From assembly GCA_022563255.1 (NCBI GenBank), contig JADFNS010000011.1, positions 1 through 64,000 on the forward strand: 64,000 nt of DNA, written 5' to 3'. Within the stretch, counting starts at the first letter, position 1. Each line of letters begins with the position of its first letter. Of this stretch, positions 8,397 through 18,500 are shown one piece after another. Both the position numbers and the translations under genes were made by a program. This stretch comes from Pseudomonadota bacterium. GTDB lineage: Bacteria; Pseudomonadota; Gammaproteobacteria; Steroidobacterales; Woeseiaceae. Under the pieces are notes generated by a model that saw nothing but the letters and a program-made list of their open reading frames with translations, had not been told where the DNA came from and did no database searches.

Positions 8397-9749
8397 TTAT
8401 AGAGTATTTATGTAAGCGACGACGTCGCTGATCGCCTGTTCGTCCTGCAAGGTGGCGCCCATCAGGCCCATCTGGAATCCGTAGAAATCCTGCAGATGTG
8501 CTCCGCGAACGCCGTCCTTGAAGTATTGCAACTGGCGCTTCATGTACCAGTCGGACATGCCAGCCGCCCGCGGCGCATTCAACGATTCATTACCCATGCC
8601 ATTTCCACCGTGACAATAGGCGCAGACCCGGAAGAGTTTTTCACCGTGCGCGACATCGCCGGTGATCGTTGCCGGCGCCGGATTGTCCGGCATAGTAGCG
8701 ATGTAGGCAACAACGTTATTAACAGCAGCTTCATCCGCCAGCGTTGCCACCATGCCAATCATCTGCCGGCCAAACATGTCATCGGCATGCGTACCACGCA
8801 GACCGTTCCTGTAATTCATGATCTGGCGTTTCAGGTACCAGGGAGACTGACCAGCTAGTTTGGGCGCATTCATTATCAGCACGCCCTCACCTTGCGCACC
8901 GTGGCAGGTCGCACATACCGCGTACTGTGTAGCACCGGCGACCGGGTCGCCTTTAGCCTTCGCATTGTGTTCGCTGAACGTCTCCTGGTTTGCCAGCCAG
9001 GTATCGAAGTCGCTTTGATCCTCGACGATGACCGCACCACGCATTGTAAAATGACCGATGCCGCACAACTCTTCGCAGAGTATTTCAAAACGGCCTTTTC
9101 TTGTCGGCGTTAGCCACAGGAACGTGTTCATGCCGGGAACCAGGTCCATTTTCATGCGAAATTGTGCGACCGCGAAATCATGCAACACATCCTTGGACCG
9201 CAGCAGAAATTTCACGGGTTTGTCGATCGGAATATGCGCTTCAGGATTGTAGACAATAATATCGTCCTGACCATTGGGATCTTCAGGATCAATCCCAAAC
9301 GGGTTGTCGCTGGTGATGCGCTCGGCATCCACTTCTCCCAGCTTGCCATCCTCGCCCGGATAGCGAAATGTCCAGTGCCACTGCTGTCCGACGACCTCGA
9401 CCACGTGCGCATCCTCGGGGACGTCTACGAACTTGGCCCACACAAACAAACCGGGTGCCAGCATGGCTGCAACACCGATTGCAGTAATACCAGCCAACCA
9501 GGATTCGAGCTTCTTATTCTCGGGTTCATACGCTGCCCGAGCCCCCTTCTTATAGCGGAACTTGATAACGCAATACGCCATGAACAAGTTCACGACCACG
9601 AAGACGAAGCCTGTGACGTAAAGCGTGATGTCGAACGTCAAGTCCACCATTCCCCAGTTGGAAGCCAACTCGGTAAATGTCCAGGGACTTAGAATGTGAA
9701 AAATAATGGAGCCGACGACGAGCAGAATCAAGACAACAGCTAAAGGCAT
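8397..9749 (-). CDS. coxB: Cytochrome c oxidase subunit II fused to two cytochrome c domains
   Basis: Receives electrons for the oxidase. Numbered from the ATG at 9755, two or three N-terminal membrane helices (about 5-24, 40-62, 86-108) precede the Cu-A domain with H192, C227, C231, H235 and M238 (CEELCGIGHFTM). Two haem-c modules follow with CATCH at 281 and CAYCH at 378. This makes it caa3-like, with the electron-entry cytochrome built in. AAGG abuts the ATG at 9755 but is six bases from the ATG at 9749, so I chose 9749. The first 71 codons are duplicated at 32681-32893. Confidence 0.95.
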   Translation of the reverse strand: MPLAVVLILLVVGSIIFHILSPWTFTELASNWGMVDLTFDITLYVTGFVFVVVNLFMAYCVIKFRYKKGARAAYEPENKKLESWLAGITAIGVAAMLAPGLFVWAKFVDVPEDAHVVEVVGQQWHWTFRYPGEDGKLGEVDAERITSDNPFGIDPEDPNGQDDIIVYNPEAHIPIDKPVKFLLRSKDVLHDFAVAQFRMKMDLVPGMNTFLWLTPTRKGRFEILCEELCGIGHFTMRGAVIVEDQSDFDTWLANQETFSEHNAKAKGDPVAGATQYAVCATCHGAQGEGVLIMNAPKLAGQSPWYLKRQIMNYRNGLRGTHADDMFGRQMIGMVATLADEAAVNNVVAYIATMPDNPAPATITGDVAHGEKLFRVCAYCHGGNGMGNESLNAPRAAGMSDWYMKRQLQYFKDGVRGAHLQDFYGFQMGLMGATLQDEQAISDVVAYINTL

Positions 9750-9857
9750 ATGCATCCTTACCGGTTATTTTTCGAGCTTGTTCAGTCCACATTTCCGATC
9801 CCTGCGAACTGACCCCGGCACCGAGGATAGTGGAAAAAGTAGGCATTTTCCACAGAA

Positions 9858-10262
9858 TCAAAGGCCGATATCTTGCTTGACCTTGTGCTCAACTTTTCTG
9901 AGGTCCGCTGGCAAGTCCTCCAGCTCCTGCCGGAGCGGGCTCGTTAGCATAGCGGACTCCGCTCTCCAGGCTATACTGGGCGCCGCCACGGTCAGCACCG
10001 GTGAAATCGAGGCAGTCGTTGCAGGCGGGATTTCGGGCTGCGAACGTGAATTGAGCACCGCAATAACGGCCAGGGCCACCACCATGCCCATCAGGCTGCT
10101 CGCTCACCAAAATCCGGCGGGACGGCCCTTGGGCAGAACCTGCCCGGCGCTTTTTGGTGTGACGCCCCGCAGTGACGCCTCGATCCTGCGATCAAGCTCC
10201 GCAGATACCTGCACGTCAATGCGCCCGGCATCCGTTTTTAGTTGTTCCGCCAGCTTATCCAT
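9858..10262 (-). pseudogene. Anti-sigma factor, left copy, with nonsense codon
   Basis: Homologous to the intact anti-sigma gene at 32995-33402. A TGG codon (Trp54 of the intact copy) is TGA here, at 10104-10106, just before the membrane segment, and one codon is deleted upstream. The product would be a soluble fragment of about 52 residues without its membrane anchor. A downstream ATG created by an ACG-to-ATG change could in principle restart translation, but I see no ribosome binding site supporting it. Confidence 0.85.
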
Positions 10263-10478
10263 AGGCTTCGTCCTTAGCACTTTGGCTGTTCATTTCCGTA
10301 CCCGGCGCTTTCGAAATATCGTTGATTGACATGTCTTCTGCGTATCGACGATGCACTGCAGTAACGGGTCGTTTTCTGCGCGTTACGGATGGCGATCCGG
10401 TACAGCCAGGTGCTGAAGCGCCAGCGAGGATCGTAGCTATGCAGGTAGCGATACGCAATAATCGATTTCGATAACTGC
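10255..10478 (-). pseudogene. ECF sigma factor remnant, left copy
   Basis: Compared with the intact sigma gene at 33395-33937, this copy has lost its first about 23 codons at the block boundary and four internal pieces of 54, 76, 49 and 70 bases. Three of the four disrupt the frame. The deletions lie at short repeats: an 8-base TTTCTGCG repeat for the 49-base loss and CGCA for the 70-base loss. Parts of region 2 (SYDPRWRFSTWLYRIAIRNA) and region 4 are still readable. It cannot encode a working sigma factor. Confidence 0.88.
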
Positions 10479-10527
10479 CATGTCCCGAGCGACCACTTTC
10501 TTGGCGACCGTCGCGTAAGGCTCACGT

Positions 10528-13500
10528 TTACAAACTGCCTGTTACGTTCAGGAAAACTCCCTGGTGGTCGTAGCTCAAGTCGGTCAGGTCGTCGGAGAAG
10601 TCCGTGAAGTTATAGCCCAAACCGATCTTGAGATGGTCGCCAAGATATCGGGATACGGTCGTTAGAAAACCGCTGCGGCTTTCGCTCAGGTCCGGCATAT
10701 CCAACACGCGAACTTCAACCATGAGCTCCCAATCATCGCGGAACTTATAGTCGCCGCGGAGCACGTACAAGCTCGCATTGTTTTCAAAGAAAATCGGGTT
10801 TTCCCGATCGAGGCTCACCTGGCCAAGCCGGTAGGCATACTTACCGCCGATCGAGATGCGCGGCGTGACATCGTAGTTGATATCGACGGCTGCGATATGA
10901 GTCTTCTGAATGAACTCAGCGGCGATGTTTTGCAGCGTAATCTGATCCGTCGTCGGCACATTGTAGAAATAAGTGTATTTGACCACGGCATTGAGGCGAT
11001 CATTGCTGACCGGACGATAGGCGTAACCGGCTACTGCTTCGGTAAATCCGCCATCGTAGAACGTGCCTAACGAACTCTCACTCTCTGAATGGTTCAGTTT
11101 TCCTACGATGCTTCCCGAGGGTCCCATCTGATATTTGAGACTGTTGCGAAACAACCAGGTCTTGTGTTCGTTTCGACTCATATCCAGTTGTTCAATATCG
11201 TCGTTGCGGTATTCGATGCCGCTGACGAATTGCAGTCTGGCCGATCCGAAGGCGATCTGAATCCCGCCCGCTATTCGGGCGGTCTCCGCACCGGTAACCG
11301 TGTCATGCAAGGTTCCAATGTCCGTATTAAGACCGAGACTCCATTTATCGCCCGGAGCAATACTGATACCTGTCGAATGAGTCAAACCCGTCATCGTATC
11401 GCTGCGTTGGTAGCGCTCTTCAAGGAAAACGCTGGCACTGTCCGAGAAGCGTGACTTGACACCGACGACCAGGTTCCCCTGGCTGCCGCGACCAGAATTC
11501 AGGCCATTGTCCGCCCGTTCGTTTTCGAGGGTGTAGTTGAGGTACATGCTCGTGCTATCGGAGTACTTGTAATTCGTTCCAAGCCGTCCTCCGGCGCCGA
11601 GATCGCCACTGGAAACTTCGGCGTCCAATCGCAGTATTTCAGAAAATTGCAGGGTGCCACCGATGCCGGCACGCGCGTTTTCCTTTCGCGTTCCGGTTAC
11701 AGAAAGCGTGTCTTGCACAAAGCCGTAGAGGTTCCAGTCAGCCTTCGAGTCATAACCAAGCTGCACGACTGCATCGGCTCGCTCACCTTCGTCCTGAGTG
11801 AGCGGCACAACGATCGATCGGTCAATGCGCTCGTCCGCACGATAACCGACGCTTACGTCCCAACGATCACCAAGTTTGTAAGCAAAAGTGTATTCCTGTG
11901 CCCGTGTCTCGATGCCTTGGGCCTGAATTCGATGATCGACTTTGGCACCGAAAACAAAGCGCTCTGCGACAGGCAGACTAAACGTGCCGCCGTAGAACTT
12001 TGTGTCAGTCAATGTCGTTAGTCCCGGTGCCGAGTAGCCGGCGTCGACTTCCTGCACATACAAAGTCATGCGTGCATCGACGCCGAGGTCGACTGCATCG
12101 GTAAAGCGCAAGCTGATATCTGCACGGCTGGCATCCGCTTTGGCGTTGACGAACTGTGTCGCGTCGTAACTGCTGAATTCATAACCACCGTCGGTCGAAA
12201 ACAACGGCATCGCCAACAGGCCCTCACTCGTCGCTTGTTGAACCTTGAGCCAGGACTCGGAGGTAAGTCTGAATGTCAGGTCCGCGGCCTGCAAGGTGCT
12301 GTCTTCGCCGTCTTGCTCATTCACGTTTGACGTCACGCCCAGCTTCACGTGGTCGCCAAACCAGTAATGCGCCTGACCGCCGATGGATAGTGCATCGATA
12401 GTGCCGAAACCAGGGCTGTACTCATAACGCACTACCAGGTACACCTCGTCACCGGAAACGGCCCCGCTGCGAATGAGCAAGTTGTCGTCGGCGGATGAGG
12501 CCAACGGCTCGTTTAGCACGACGCGGCCTTGCAGATAATCAATGTCGTAGTCGATCGTTGGTGTCAGGTTGACAACGCCGGTCACAATGCCCGACGCCTT
12601 GTCGCGCAACTCGATCCGGATTCGCTCCGACCCTGCGAGCAGGTCCTGGCGACGCAGAAAATACAGGGATCCGCCCGTTCCACGGAATTCCTCACGACTG
12701 CCGATCGTACCCGGTTCCGCGGCATAAACATCCACTGCGTACCGCTGCTTGCCAAAGTCTGTCGTTGCCACGGACTGATAATGCGCATTCGCGCCGTACA
12801 ATCCACGGTCAACATGTGCCAGCTCGTTGTTCACGTAGCCAATCTTGAAGTTACCCCACTGACCGTAATTGTTGTGCTGACTGACGCGTACGAAGAACTT
12901 GCCCATTGTCGGGGCCATCTCTGCCACGGTGCTGTCGTCACCAAAGGTCGGGTAGTAATACTTTTCATCGATACGCCTGAAAAACGCGTCGGGCGACTTG
13001 TCCATAAAGCCACTGAATATGTCCTTTATCGGTCCTTCTCGCGTATCGGCACTGGCCATCAGGTGCCAATCGTCGCCAAACTTTCCATTCACGAAGAACG
13101 CCAGTCGTCCATCGACGTTGGAATCAGGGTCGCTCGTTGAATTCGCACCTTGCAAGAGATTGATCGGTCCGTTCGATTTACTGCCGGAAACCGTAAGGTC
13201 CGCCATACCAACGTAGAACCAGTCGTTTTCTTTGAATTCAAGGTCACGCAGATATAGCTCACCACGTCCTTTTTTATCGAGTACAGAAACCTCAACCGTA
13301 TGCAATCCCTGCGGCAAGATTTCTTCGGCAACGAATTCGCCGTTTTCATCGACCGGAATCGGCCGACCGGCTACCCAGACTTCCTGCTCTTGCGAAATTC
13401 CACTACCACGTACGCTGACGGTGCCGCTACTGAGAGCGATATTTTGCAGGGCGAGCGTGTTTTGACCGTAGGCGGAAAACAACACGGCAGCCTCATCGGT

Positions 13501-15594
13501 TTCTACCGTCGGAAACTCATCGTCATAGTCGACCCACAATGCTTGCGGCGCCGTCTCATCGAAATTGCCATCGGTACTGTAGACTCTCAGCACGTAGGCC
13601 AGCTTCTTTGCAGGTGCCCGGAAGCTATTCGATGTCGGCCGCCAGGTCGACGAACTGTCGAGTTCCATCTTGATAACATCGAGCGGCTCGTCTTCGAGTG
13701 ATTGCCCGTTCTCGAATACTCGAATTTCCGCGCGATCGAAGAAATATGAATAATTTGTGTACATCCGGAACTGCACTTCGGATGCGAAGGTCTCACCATC
13801 TTCGAGCGTCATAACTGCGATGCGCGCAGGCGCAGCCGCCACGCTGAGTCGCGGAGCGGACTTCAGGTTGTCGAAGCCAAACTTGATATCAGCCTTCGCC
13901 AATGCAACGTCTGTACATCGTTGAATGTCCGCCGAACTGCGTTTTGGATCATCGATCGGCTCGCCGTCTACCGTGATTCGCATCAGGTTCAGTCGCAGCG
14001 GATTCTCGGGGCTGATTTCGCGGGTCATGCGTATGATATCAACGCCCTCATAGTCATCCAACACCGCGAGTTCGTCGAAAACAATCTGGACTGCAACATG
14101 TGATGTGCCGCCCTGAACAAATCCAGCATTGACGACATCATCCGAATGCACATAACCGCGACCTTCGAATTCAACCTGTGACGGTTCAAGCCCCATATCG
14201 ACAGCTATCTGCTGCATTGCTCGACGTGCCCGCGAGGCAGACAGACCAACGTCATCTGTGTAGACGCCCGCCGTACGGCGCGCGAGTCGTTCGTTGCGCG
14301 TGTAGCCAACGAAACGAAGTCGTGGATTGATCTTGTCAGCCACATCTCGCAGACCTCGTAGCAACGTTGTCGTATAGCCCGCCTGGACGACCGGCCGACC
14401 GGCCGCGAAATGGATATTTTCTATTACTCCCCAAGGAGGATCGTAAACCTTCGTCACCATCTCTGCGCCGGCATTGCCCGGACACAGTTGTGGCTCATCC
14501 GGCAGATCCTGCAACGGATCGTCATACCAGAATTCAACTTCAACCCGTCGATTAAGGGCGCGGCCCTGCGCCGTTTCGTTTGTACCTAGCGGTTTCTTGG
14601 CGCCACGGCCATCGCTTTCGATAGCGCTGGTTGGCAGATCCAGCTCGTCTTGAACAGCCAGTGCAACGCGGCGCGCCTGAGCTTTGGATAAGCCAACATG
14701 ATCACCGTAAATCCTCTCTGTGCGACCAATCAGGGGCAATCCGTCAGTGAAGCCAACGAACTTCACTACAACATTTTCTTTGTCTTCGAGATTGCTAAAG
14801 CCCTGTTGAACTTGTTCGATGAACCCGTCGTTCACCTCCACCGCCTCTGCGCTGTAGTGCAGCGGGGCGATTAGATTCTGAATTCGTGCGCGTCGGGCGT
14901 GACCGTCGACATACCGCAGCTTACAAACTGTTTCGATACGACACACTTTGACTGCCGCGACCTCGTGTTCGACCAGAAATTCTTCGTAACCAACCTGGTC
15001 ACGAATTTCGTCGTACCAAACTTCTACTTCGACGCGACGATTTCTCGCTCGACCTGCCGCACTGTTGTTGGACGCTGCGGGGTTCAAATCACCTCGCCAT
15101 GAATACGCTACCGCTTCGGCCGGTAATGCGAGAGCCGTTTGCATGTACTCGGCAACCTCGCCGGCGCGTTCGCGCGACAGACCCATGTTATCTGTATAAA
15201 TCCTGGCCAGGCGTGGTGACAAGCGTTCATTGTCAGCATGCCCCACGAGGTGCAAGCGAACGTTCAAGCGGTCTTTCATTCCGTTGAGAATTTCACTCAG
15301 GGCCTCAACCGTGCCCGCAGGAATTTGTGCGATACCGGACTCGAAGAGGATCGGCGCTACTACGTTGCCGAGCTTGATCGTTTCAAGAGCGTCCTCGACT
15401 ATTTCACGTGTTTCGATTTTATCGCTCGCTTCCGTAGCAAGGCGATCCGGATCTTGTACCCACTCCGAATAATCGATGTCGTTCGTAAGGTGACGTTCGA
15501 CGGGCTCGCCCATCGATACCTCATCGACATTCTCGGCGATCACAGCAATCGGCAAGCAGAGAACCAGTGCAATCAAGCGGGTCAGTGCATTCAT
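10528..15594 (-). CDS. Giant outer-membrane protein: three OmpA-like domains plus large beta-barrel
   Basis: A 1688-residue protein with a signal peptide (cut near residue 20, VIA|EN). Three OmpA-like peptidoglycan-binding domains lie at about 80-196, 240-358 and 392-508. Each carries a GLSxxRA-type helix (GLSRERA, GLSKAQA, GLSASRA); the first two end in NRRVEVE, the third is degenerate there. A beta-sandwich region follows (about 580-790). The rest, to 1688, is a long run of alternating beta-strands ending in a polar/hydrophobic strand (GVFLNVTGSL), as expected for an outer-membrane barrel. A turn-like motif DYDIDYLQGRVVLNEPL is seen before the barrel proper. Its start overlaps the DUF11 gene stop by four bases. 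The role is inferred: an outer-membrane platform or translocon for the DUF11 protein. Confidence 0.85.
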   Translation of the reverse strand: MNALTRLIALVLCLPIAVIAENVDEVSMGEPVERHLTNDIDYSEWVQDPDRLATEASDKIETREIVEDALETIKLGNVVAPILFESGIAQIPAGTVEALSEILNGMKDRLNVRLHLVGHADNERLSPRLARIYTDNMGLSRERAGEVAEYMQTALALPAEAVAYSWRGDLNPAASNNSAAGRARNRRVEVEVWYDEIRDQVGYEEFLVEHEVAAVKVCRIETVCKLRYVDGHARRARIQNLIAPLHYSAEAVEVNDGFIEQVQQGFSNLEDKENVVVKFVGFTDGLPLIGRTERIYGDHVGLSKAQARRVALAVQDELDLPTSAIESDGRGAKKPLGTNETAQGRALNRRVEVEFWYDDPLQDLPDEPQLCPGNAGAEMVTKVYDPPWGVIENIHFAAGRPVVQAGYTTTLLRGLRDVADKINPRLRFVGYTRNERLARRTAGVYTDDVGLSASRARRAMQQIAVDMGLEPSQVEFEGRGYVHSDDVVNAGFVQGGTSHVAVQIVFDELAVLDDYEGVDIIRMTREISPENPLRLNLMRITVDGEPIDDPKRSSADIQRCTDVALAKADIKFGFDNLKSAPRLSVAAAPARIAVMTLEDGETFASEVQFRMYTNYSYFFDRAEIRVFENGQSLEDEPLDVIKMELDSSSTWRPTSNSFRAPAKKLAYVLRVYSTDGNFDETAPQALWVDYDDEFPTVETDEAAVLFSAYGQNTLALQNIALSSGTVSVRGSGISQEQEVWVAGRPIPVDENGEFVAEEILPQGLHTVEVSVLDKKGRGELYLRDLEFKENDWFYVGMADLTVSGSKSNGPINLLQGANSTSDPDSNVDGRLAFFVNGKFGDDWHLMASADTREGPIKDIFSGFMDKSPDAFFRRIDEKYYYPTFGDDSTVAEMAPTMGKFFVRVSQHNNYGQWGNFKIGYVNNELAHVDRGLYGANAHYQSVATTDFGKQRYAVDVYAAEPGTIGSREEFRGTGGSLYFLRRQDLLAGSERIRIELRDKASGIVTGVVNLTPTIDYDIDYLQGRVVLNEPLASSADDNLLIRSGAVSGDEVYLVVRYEYSPGFGTIDALSIGGQAHYWFGDHVKLGVTSNVNEQDGEDSTLQAADLTFRLTSESWLKVQQATSEGLLAMPLFSTDGGYEFSSYDATQFVNAKADASRADISLRFTDAVDLGVDARMTLYVQEVDAGYSAPGLTTLTDTKFYGGTFSLPVAERFVFGAKVDHRIQAQGIETRAQEYTFAYKLGDRWDVSVGYRADERIDRSIVVPLTQDEGERADAVVQLGYDSKADWNLYGFVQDTLSVTGTRKENARAGIGGTLQFSEILRLDAEVSSGDLGAGGRLGTNYKYSDSTSMYLNYTLENERADNGLNSGRGSQGNLVVGVKSRFSDSASVFLEERYQRSDTMTGLTHSTGISIAPGDKWSLGLNTDIGTLHDTVTGAETARIAGGIQIAFGSARLQFVSGIEYRNDDIEQLDMSRNEHKTWLFRNSLKYQMGPSGSIVGKLNHSESESSLGTFYDGGFTEAVAGYAYRPVSNDRLNAVVKYTYFYNVPTTDQITLQNIAAEFIQKTHIAAVDINYDVTPRISIGGKYAYRLGQVSLDRENPIFFENNASLYVLRGDYKFRDDWELMVEVRVLDMPDLSESRSGFLTTVSRYLGDHLKIGLGYNFTDFSDDLTDLSYDHQGVFLNVTGSL

Positions 15595-18500
15595 CGTTCA
15601 CCTCCCCGCGGCTGCGCAACCGGTCCACCCAGTCGCCAGTGAATTTCCTGCTCAATGACGAGTTCGTAGCAACAGTCGAGTTCTTCCCACACGTCCGTTA
15701 TCTGCCTCTTCAAACTGTGCAGTCGTTGCTCGACCAGCGCTTCTGGTTCAACGTCCGCGACGTAAGAAAGACGCAATATTGCCGGCGCCTTTTGCAGCTC
15801 TTCGATCAGCAGGCTGATGCGCGGCACCCACTGCTGGCGCATGGTTACTTCATTCAGTTCGAAAACTGCGTCGGCAATATCGAGACCAACGACACGATGA
15901 ATCGACGCCCCGAAGTTGACGCGCAACGTCTTGCCACGCGTCGCACGCTGCACCTGTACCGGGCGTGTCGATGGTCGGAAACCGCTCGGCAATGTCCGAT
16001 CATCGAGTTTCAATATGAAATTGCTGCCACGACTTTCGTTCGGAACGATCGCGCAGGTAATGTGATAACGACCGTAGGAGTCCGTGCTTGCAACCAGTCC
16101 TTTCGCGGTTACCAAACGGACCCCGGACAAGCCTTCTTCGTCATTGTCCTGATAGCCGTTGCGATTCGCATCGTTGAATACCTTGCCTGTGACATCGGTG
16201 CAGTCGAAGGTTGGGTCCGGGATAATTCTAACTTTCGCCGACGCTTCTTCCGATATTGCGGCACCTAATATTGAGTTCATCGCCTGCGCACGATTCACGA
16301 ACTCGCCTTCGGTGACGCCAGCACCGACCGCCAGCAGCAACTTGATCGTGTGGCGACCGTCTACGGCCAGCGTAAAGTCCGACCAGATCAATTCGCGTCC
16401 GACGATGGCCGGTTCCAGTGGCTGGTCATCGAATCTCGCCGAGCCCGCAATGTAACGAAAGCCCGCCGGGAAGCGATCGATGATACTGACGTCCTGCAAA
16501 TCGACACCAAACGAATTGCTGATCGTAATGATGTACGGAACCAGCTGTCCGCGTGTCACGTTCAGCATCGGTGTCGTCTTTGTAATCGCGACCGCACCGC
16601 CCAGGCGAGGATCAAGCGGCACATGGTTATTAAAGAGTTGACTCGTGCCGGGTACCTGAGCAGAGCTTAGCCGCAGGAAAAGGTGGTAGTCGGTCGCCGT
16701 GCTTCTCGCCGGAACGGATGCAGGAGGCGCAAACTCGGACGGCTGCGCTTCGCAAGTTTGCGCGGTCGCGAGTACGGCATCGGTTGCGGAACCCGGGCAC
16801 GATGGAACGTCAAACGGCAGCGTCGTCTGATCCGACGTCGGCGGAATCAGCTCGGACAACCCGGGCGCATAACTCGTGTCCGGTGCCGTAGCCTGAATCA
16901 GGTAATTGAGTCCACTCGGGCACGCCGGGTCCGAGAAGTTGATAGCGAATTTGTAGTAGCCGTTCGCGATCGTCACCTGGCCCTGGTGATTTGGGTCGTC
17001 GAAGCACGTGGCTGGCAGGGCAACGCCGTTGCGGGCATCCAGAAGTGTCACTACGACACCGGCAACTGGCGTCCTGGCGACAGAATCATAGATAACACCG
17101 TTCGGATCGACCGGCAGATTCAGCGCGAGCAGATTGCTGCCTGCGGTCACTTCGATTTCGTTAATCCGTTGCTGACCGTCTGTAAAGTCCGAGTCGGTTT
17201 CACCCAGCAAGGCTGTCGTAGAAACCGCCCCGGGCGCGCTAAAGCGCAGCGAATACAGCTGGCCGGTCGCGTAATTAGGGATGACATTCGTCAGCAAATA
17301 GTATCCATCAGCATCGGTGAGCACCGACCACACCGGCTGATCGTCCAGCAACAGCTGCACGGTCCATCCTTCGAGAGGCCGTTCGACCGCATCCGGTGTG
17401 TTGTCGTGGTCTGCGTCATGCCAGACGTTGCCACTCAACATGCCGGCATCCGGCATGGCGCCGACGTCGATCATGACGGTCGCGTCCGCCTGCTGTTGCG
17501 GGTCGTCCCAATAAACGCGTGCGGTGTTGACGATCGTCGTGCCTTCGACGAGGTTCGGATTGATGGTGGCACGGAAACGCAACACCACCGATTCACCCGG
17601 CAGTAGCGGTCCATACTCAGTGAAGTAGTCGGCCGTGATGACAGAGCCGGCCACATTGATGCCATTGGCCAGACCATTCAATGTCGCGGACTGGTCGACG
17701 TAGGACAGGTAGCCGGGATTCGTTTCGTCGAGGTCATCCCGCAGGGTCACGTACAGCGCAGGTACCGTGCCAACGTTCTGTACCGTAACGACGTACTCCA
17801 GTGTCGCGCCGGCAATCGCCGCTCCACCGTCAACAACCGAAACTTCTTTTACGATCGTAAGTACTTGCGCATCACCAACAACCACCACCGTCGGTTCCGG
17901 CCCGGTCGCGGGGTTGCCATCACCATCAGTCAACAGGTCCGCAAGCTCATCGCTGTACACAATCGCCTGGTTTACGATCAGGGTGCCGCGAGCGACTCCG
18001 GCATCAACCTGCAAATCGAACTGCACGATCGCAGACTCGCCCGGAGATAATATCCCCTCGCCGACACCTGGAAGCGGCGGCGTCAGGTCTGACGAACTGA
18101 CCGGGAGGCCTGCTGCCAGCGGGAATGTGCCACCGTCCGGCTGGCCGGCAGGCAGGCCGTTAAGCGTCGTCGAATCTGCAACATAGGTTGTGTTGGCCGG
18201 CACATTGTCGAACAGTTCGGCAAGCGTTGCGGGCACGTTGCTGTTGTTGTAAATCGTAATCGTATAGCGCAGCACATCGCCGGGATCGACGATTCCGGAT
18301 GAGCCATTGTCGATCTGCAGCGCTGCAGACTTTGTAGCGAACAACAACGGGAAATTGCCCACGACGTCGCGCGTCGGATCGTCCACCAATGCTGTGCGCG
18401 GATCGTCCGACGGTTGATCTGCAATACCCTGGTCGACAGCGCTGATGAATGCCTGGTTCGATATTACGGTGCCATCCGGTACGTTCGCATTAACGATGAC

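Larger units (their letters stand above)
9543..10478. repeat. Direct repeat, left copy (coxB 5' end, anti-sigma, sigma)
   Basis: About 936 bases nearly identical to 32681-33867 in the same orientation. In roughly 140 bases around and upstream of the coxB start I count five differences. The left copy is 251 bases shorter because of deletions of 54, 76, 49 and 70 bases in the sigma gene and 3 bases in the anti-sigma gene, offset by one extra base. Identity stops at 9543 inside coxB codon 71 and at 10478 inside the sigma gene. Confidence 0.93.

Noticed and set aside
10274-10525. An 83-codon frame seemingly encoding a small regulator
   Set aside because: It is the deleted remnant of the sigma gene read through frameshifts.
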